A program made the translations under genes and the position numbers. Below, one piece after another: positions 61,204-64,000 of a DNA stretch of 64,000 nt (positions within the stretch are counted from its first letter, which is position 1; each line of letters starts with the position of its first letter). The stretch is from Stropharia rugosoannulata. Lineage: Eukaryota > Basidiomycota > Agaricomycetes > Agaricales > Strophariaceae. The notes beneath the pieces are model-generated. The model saw only the letters and a list, made by a program, of their open reading frames with translations. It ran no database searches and was not told the DNA's origin. The stretch covers positions 3,534,001 to 3,598,000 of the forward strand of contig JANCIK010000002.1 of NCBI GenBank assembly GCA_028532985.1, in the 5' to 3' direction.

Positions 61204-61721
61204 GATGAGGATCCGGAGCTGAGGCGAGTGATTAGACCAGAATATAGTTCGAAGTGGACAGAAAATTGAAAAGGTGTTGAAAGGAAAGAGAAACAGCACA
61301 GCTGTGAAGGAAAGAAGGAGGTAGAAGAAGAATGGACGCGTTACTTGTCCTTTGGAGTCTTATAGCCGAGGAGAAGCACAACTATGGAAACCATTTTCTC
61401 CAACCATCGTGATTTCTCATTTACTGCAAATGAGTAGTGTGGGCTGAGACGAAAGATGATGCTATATTTAGACCGAGGGGACTTGGCGCGTACCGGCTGT
61501 ATACAGAACAAACGTCGAGATGTATTTGACACTAGGGAGAGTAGCGAGGTTAGTGCCATAGCTTGGAATATGCTCAAGGATAGACTCCCGACGTAATTCA
61601 GGAGTTTTGAATCACATCGAGGATTGTAGAAGCTAGACCCCCATCAAGCGCTAATCGTGTTGTGCGTCAATCTAGGTGTACAGATACATACGAGAAATGG
61701 CATCCACAATAACTTGCGAGT
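61204..61721. other. Intergenic region between small secreted protein and EVE-domain genes
   Basis: Promoter of the leftward secreted-protein gene and 3' end of the EVE gene. No other feature seen. Confidence 0.5.
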
Positions 61722-63015
61722 TTACTTTCTCGTCCTCGTCGACCGCCGCAAACCAGCCGTATCTCCCTGTATTTCTGGTTCTGGCTCTCGTTTCCGCTTG
61801 GTTGCCTTCGCAGGTCCTTTCATTTTCTTGGGCGCAGCAGCTTCGTCAGCTTCGTCCTTCGTAGCGTCTCCGTGAGCTTCGACATTTTCTTTCACCACAC
61901 TTGAAGCCCTTTTCTTCGCAGGGGCGCGCTTTGTGGCCTTACCTTTGACTTCTTGTTCTGGGAAGCCGCCTTTCTCAGCAAGCTGCTCTATCGCTTTCCA
62001 AGCGTTCTCCTGCACCCGCTGGACGCTGAGCCGCCCCCGATTAATTAGGTCCATGGCTAACGGTTTTGACGTTAGTGAAATTCCACGGACATAAGTATCT
62101 AAAGCAACCTTTAATAGACTTCACATCTTCTTCGCTAAGGTAAGCGATCTCGGGCGGGATATCTGGAAACTGAGCGCTCGCAATTGTGCGGAGTAGTGAC
62201 AGAGGAACAAAGTTTTTAGCGCGCGCCGTCAGCGTCAGGTCAACCATGAACCATTTAGGGTCTGAAGAGTTGGATTTCTGTGAGAAAGTGCCTTTAGTTC
62301 ATTGCAGAATCAGTGTGATGCACTTCTATCCAACGTACGGGATCGAAATACGGATGTGAACTTGATTCGACGTTGTCAATGGATCAAGTGGTTTCAGAAA
62401 GCATAGCTTACGCGTCCCAAGCAGTGTCTAGTAGAGAGCAGTTAGCAGACATGTTGAAAGAGGCTATGCAAATGCGCCGTACAATCTGGGTAGGCTTCCT
62501 TAGAAACCTTCGAACAGTAAACTCTCAGCATTCATTTCAGATTCAAGGGACGCGTTCCACACCTTGGCGAATGCGGCAATACCTGTGTAGGTGAGAAAGG
62601 ATCTGCACACCCATACGTTTTGAACTACCTGGATTTTTGCAATTCGAATGATAGAATAATGCCTGCGTTCCAGGTAGACCATTAAGATCCTATTTTTGTC
62701 AAATGGAAATATACTCACCCTGTCCCCTTCCTTCATTTCCTTCATCAGATTTCGCGCCTCGTAGTTTCGTACGCCTTCCCAAGGAGATGTTCCGACTCTT
62801 TCAAAGTCATCGACGCTGAACTAAACCAGGTTTCAGTAACAATGTACTTGGTTCGGTCTGATACAGTTTTCCCACGTAGAACGTAGTTCGCTGTAGGTAT
62901 ACGCCTTGTAGACGCGTTATAAACTTAAGAAAACGCGTACTTTAACGTCCTTCCCCTTCACAATTCTTGAATCTGGCTCGGCCTTGAGGAGCCAGTATTT
63001 TGCAGAGCTTGCCAT
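61722..63015 (-). CDS. EVE-domain protein (thymocyte nuclear protein 1-like)
   Basis: The EVE domain has a PUA-like fold; relatives bind modified bases. The start MASSAKYWLLKAEPDSRIVK GKDVK (63013-63015) is diagnostic. It continues FSVDDFERVGTSPWEGVRNY EARNLMKEMKEGDR, ALFYHSNCKNPGIAAFAK, then by splicing WFMVDLTLTARAKNFVPLSL LRTIASAQFPDIPPEIAYLS EEDVKSIK and MDLINRGRLSVQRVQENAWK AIEQLAEKGGF. The last exon adds a ~75-residue Lys/Ala/Glu-rich tail (KRAPAKKRASS, KKMKGPAKATKRKREPEPE) that looks like a nuclear targeting and nucleic-acid-binding extension. About seven exons. The core motifs are intact. Confidence 0.95.
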
Positions 63016-64000
63016 GTGGGAATGGAGAAATCTAGCTGGCTGTTGACTGGTTGTTGAGACTAGTTTGGACCTCGTATGCTGTGTAAAGATACAATACGCT
63101 CTATGTTGCAGTGTCAAGAGGGTTAACCAGTTCAACATGTAGATGCCAATTCACTAACTGGCAGTGGGCTAGTGGCACGTGTATTGCGCGTCCCCCCCGG
63201 ACCGCAGAACCGACAGCGGAAGGTTGTCCTACCGTGCCTTGGTGAGGGTTCAAGCGCTCAAGCCTTACCCTCTACTTGGCGCCCATCTGCGCCCACTCAG
63301 CATTACTACACCATGTTACTCTAGGCCTTTTCCGTCATCAGATAACTGTAAAACTACTCAAACCTAGCATAGTGCCGACAACTTATGACTCAACATCCTG
63401 GCCAGACGATAAGTCCAGCATGGCGAACTATCTACATGCTTTTGGGAACCATGGACAAAGTAAGCCTTGTGATTCTTTTATAGCGAGCTCCAAACTTAAT
63501 TATCCATATTATCCGACGTCCAAGGGTCATGACTCAGAAAGTTGTACAAGTTACTGCAGGTTACTGCATATGTATTGACTGCTTAAAGTTCCATCTGTCC
63601 TGCAAATGGCTAAGGACCGACTTTTCCCGTTGCGCAGCATAAATTGGCGCAGTACGGAACGATAACATTTTATATGCAAGTCGGGTTCTAGAAAATTAGT
63701 CTCTGCGACAGAGCATATATCGCTATATAGCATATATGGCGCATCGTGTCAATGCCATGCATATACTCGGTTTCAGCTATAGATGAATTGTTTCGTAGTC
63801 CGCAGAGCCGATGGCAGATGGCGCCTCCACGGACACTGCATCATATAATGTATGTGTGTCCAAGTGAAGTAGAACTTTCTGCTAACCCTTCCACACATAT
63901 AGTTTGTATTGCCGGTCGTGGCTGAATAACTGAAATGACGGTGTTGGCATCTTAATATACCCGATACCAGTGTAATGCATAAGACACACTCCGTTTGCGA
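63016..64000. other. Right-edge region without a recognised gene
   Basis: Contains the EVE gene promoter. A rightward frame at 63276-63578 includes PTTYDSTSWPDDKSSMANYL HAFGNHGQS, which reads like real protein but has no start or partner exon I can defend. An A+T-rich stretch at 63710-63740 contains repeated 'catatat'. The neighbouring gene may lie beyond the window. Confidence 0.35.

Overview
The window is nuclear DNA from a filamentous basidiomycete, most likely an Agaricomycete (mushroom-forming fungus). The evidence is direct: genes are dense, on both strands, and broken by many short introns (about 45-65 bases, GT...AG). Several families typical of Agaricomycetes are present, including a DUF4470/MYND-finger protein, an 'RDRFDFL...RPRYQP' kinase-like protein, a secreted thaumatin-like/ricin-B lectin and a small secreted protein. 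There are no operons, rRNA or CRISPR arrays, and I found no tRNA. I rebuilt gene models by joining open frames across splice sites and checking that conserved family motifs read through each junction.

Layout. 1-9 kb: an amidase cut by the left edge, the vacuolar effluxer Atg22, an inosine-triphosphate pyrophosphatase, then three related HotDog thioesterases. 9-18 kb: a kinase-like protein that has lost both catalytic aspartates, a Boi-type polarity scaffold (SH3-SAM-PH plus a C-terminal calponin-homology-like part), a small ubiquitin-like hypothetical protein and complex I subunit NDUFA8. 18-28 kb: the DUF4470/MYND protein, a DHA1-type MFS transporter and an omega-like glutathione transferase with a 4-base microexon. 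28-42 kb: a protein resembling the Argonaute chaperone subunit Arb1, followed by a perfect 20-bp-arm palindrome; then the U5 snRNP WD40 protein, cullin 1, the lectin, complex I assembly factor NDUFAF3 and a NOL11/Utp8-like ribosome-biogenesis protein.

42-64 kb: a gene-poor 2 kb, lipoate-protein ligase, the tiny complex I subunit NDUFA1, an uncharacterised low-complexity protein, and a 3 kb gene-poor stretch that holds a TA-flanked non-autonomous transposon with 21/24-matching terminal inverted repeats and internal ATGGGTT repeats. Then come a REEP/HVA22 membrane protein with a very long tail, splicing factor BUD31, a Kha1-type K+/H+ antiporter, a Glu/Arg-rich coiled-coil protein, a small secreted protein and an EVE-domain protein.

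The genes are mostly housekeeping and act separately. Recurring themes are mitochondrial complex I and lipoylation (NDUFA8, NDUFAF3, NDUFA1, lipoate ligase), the spliceosome (SNRNP40, BUD31) and membrane transport. I found no convincing multi-gene novel system. The best candidates for novelty are the transposon family, the palindrome, the microexon, the degenerate kinase and the thioesterase cluster.
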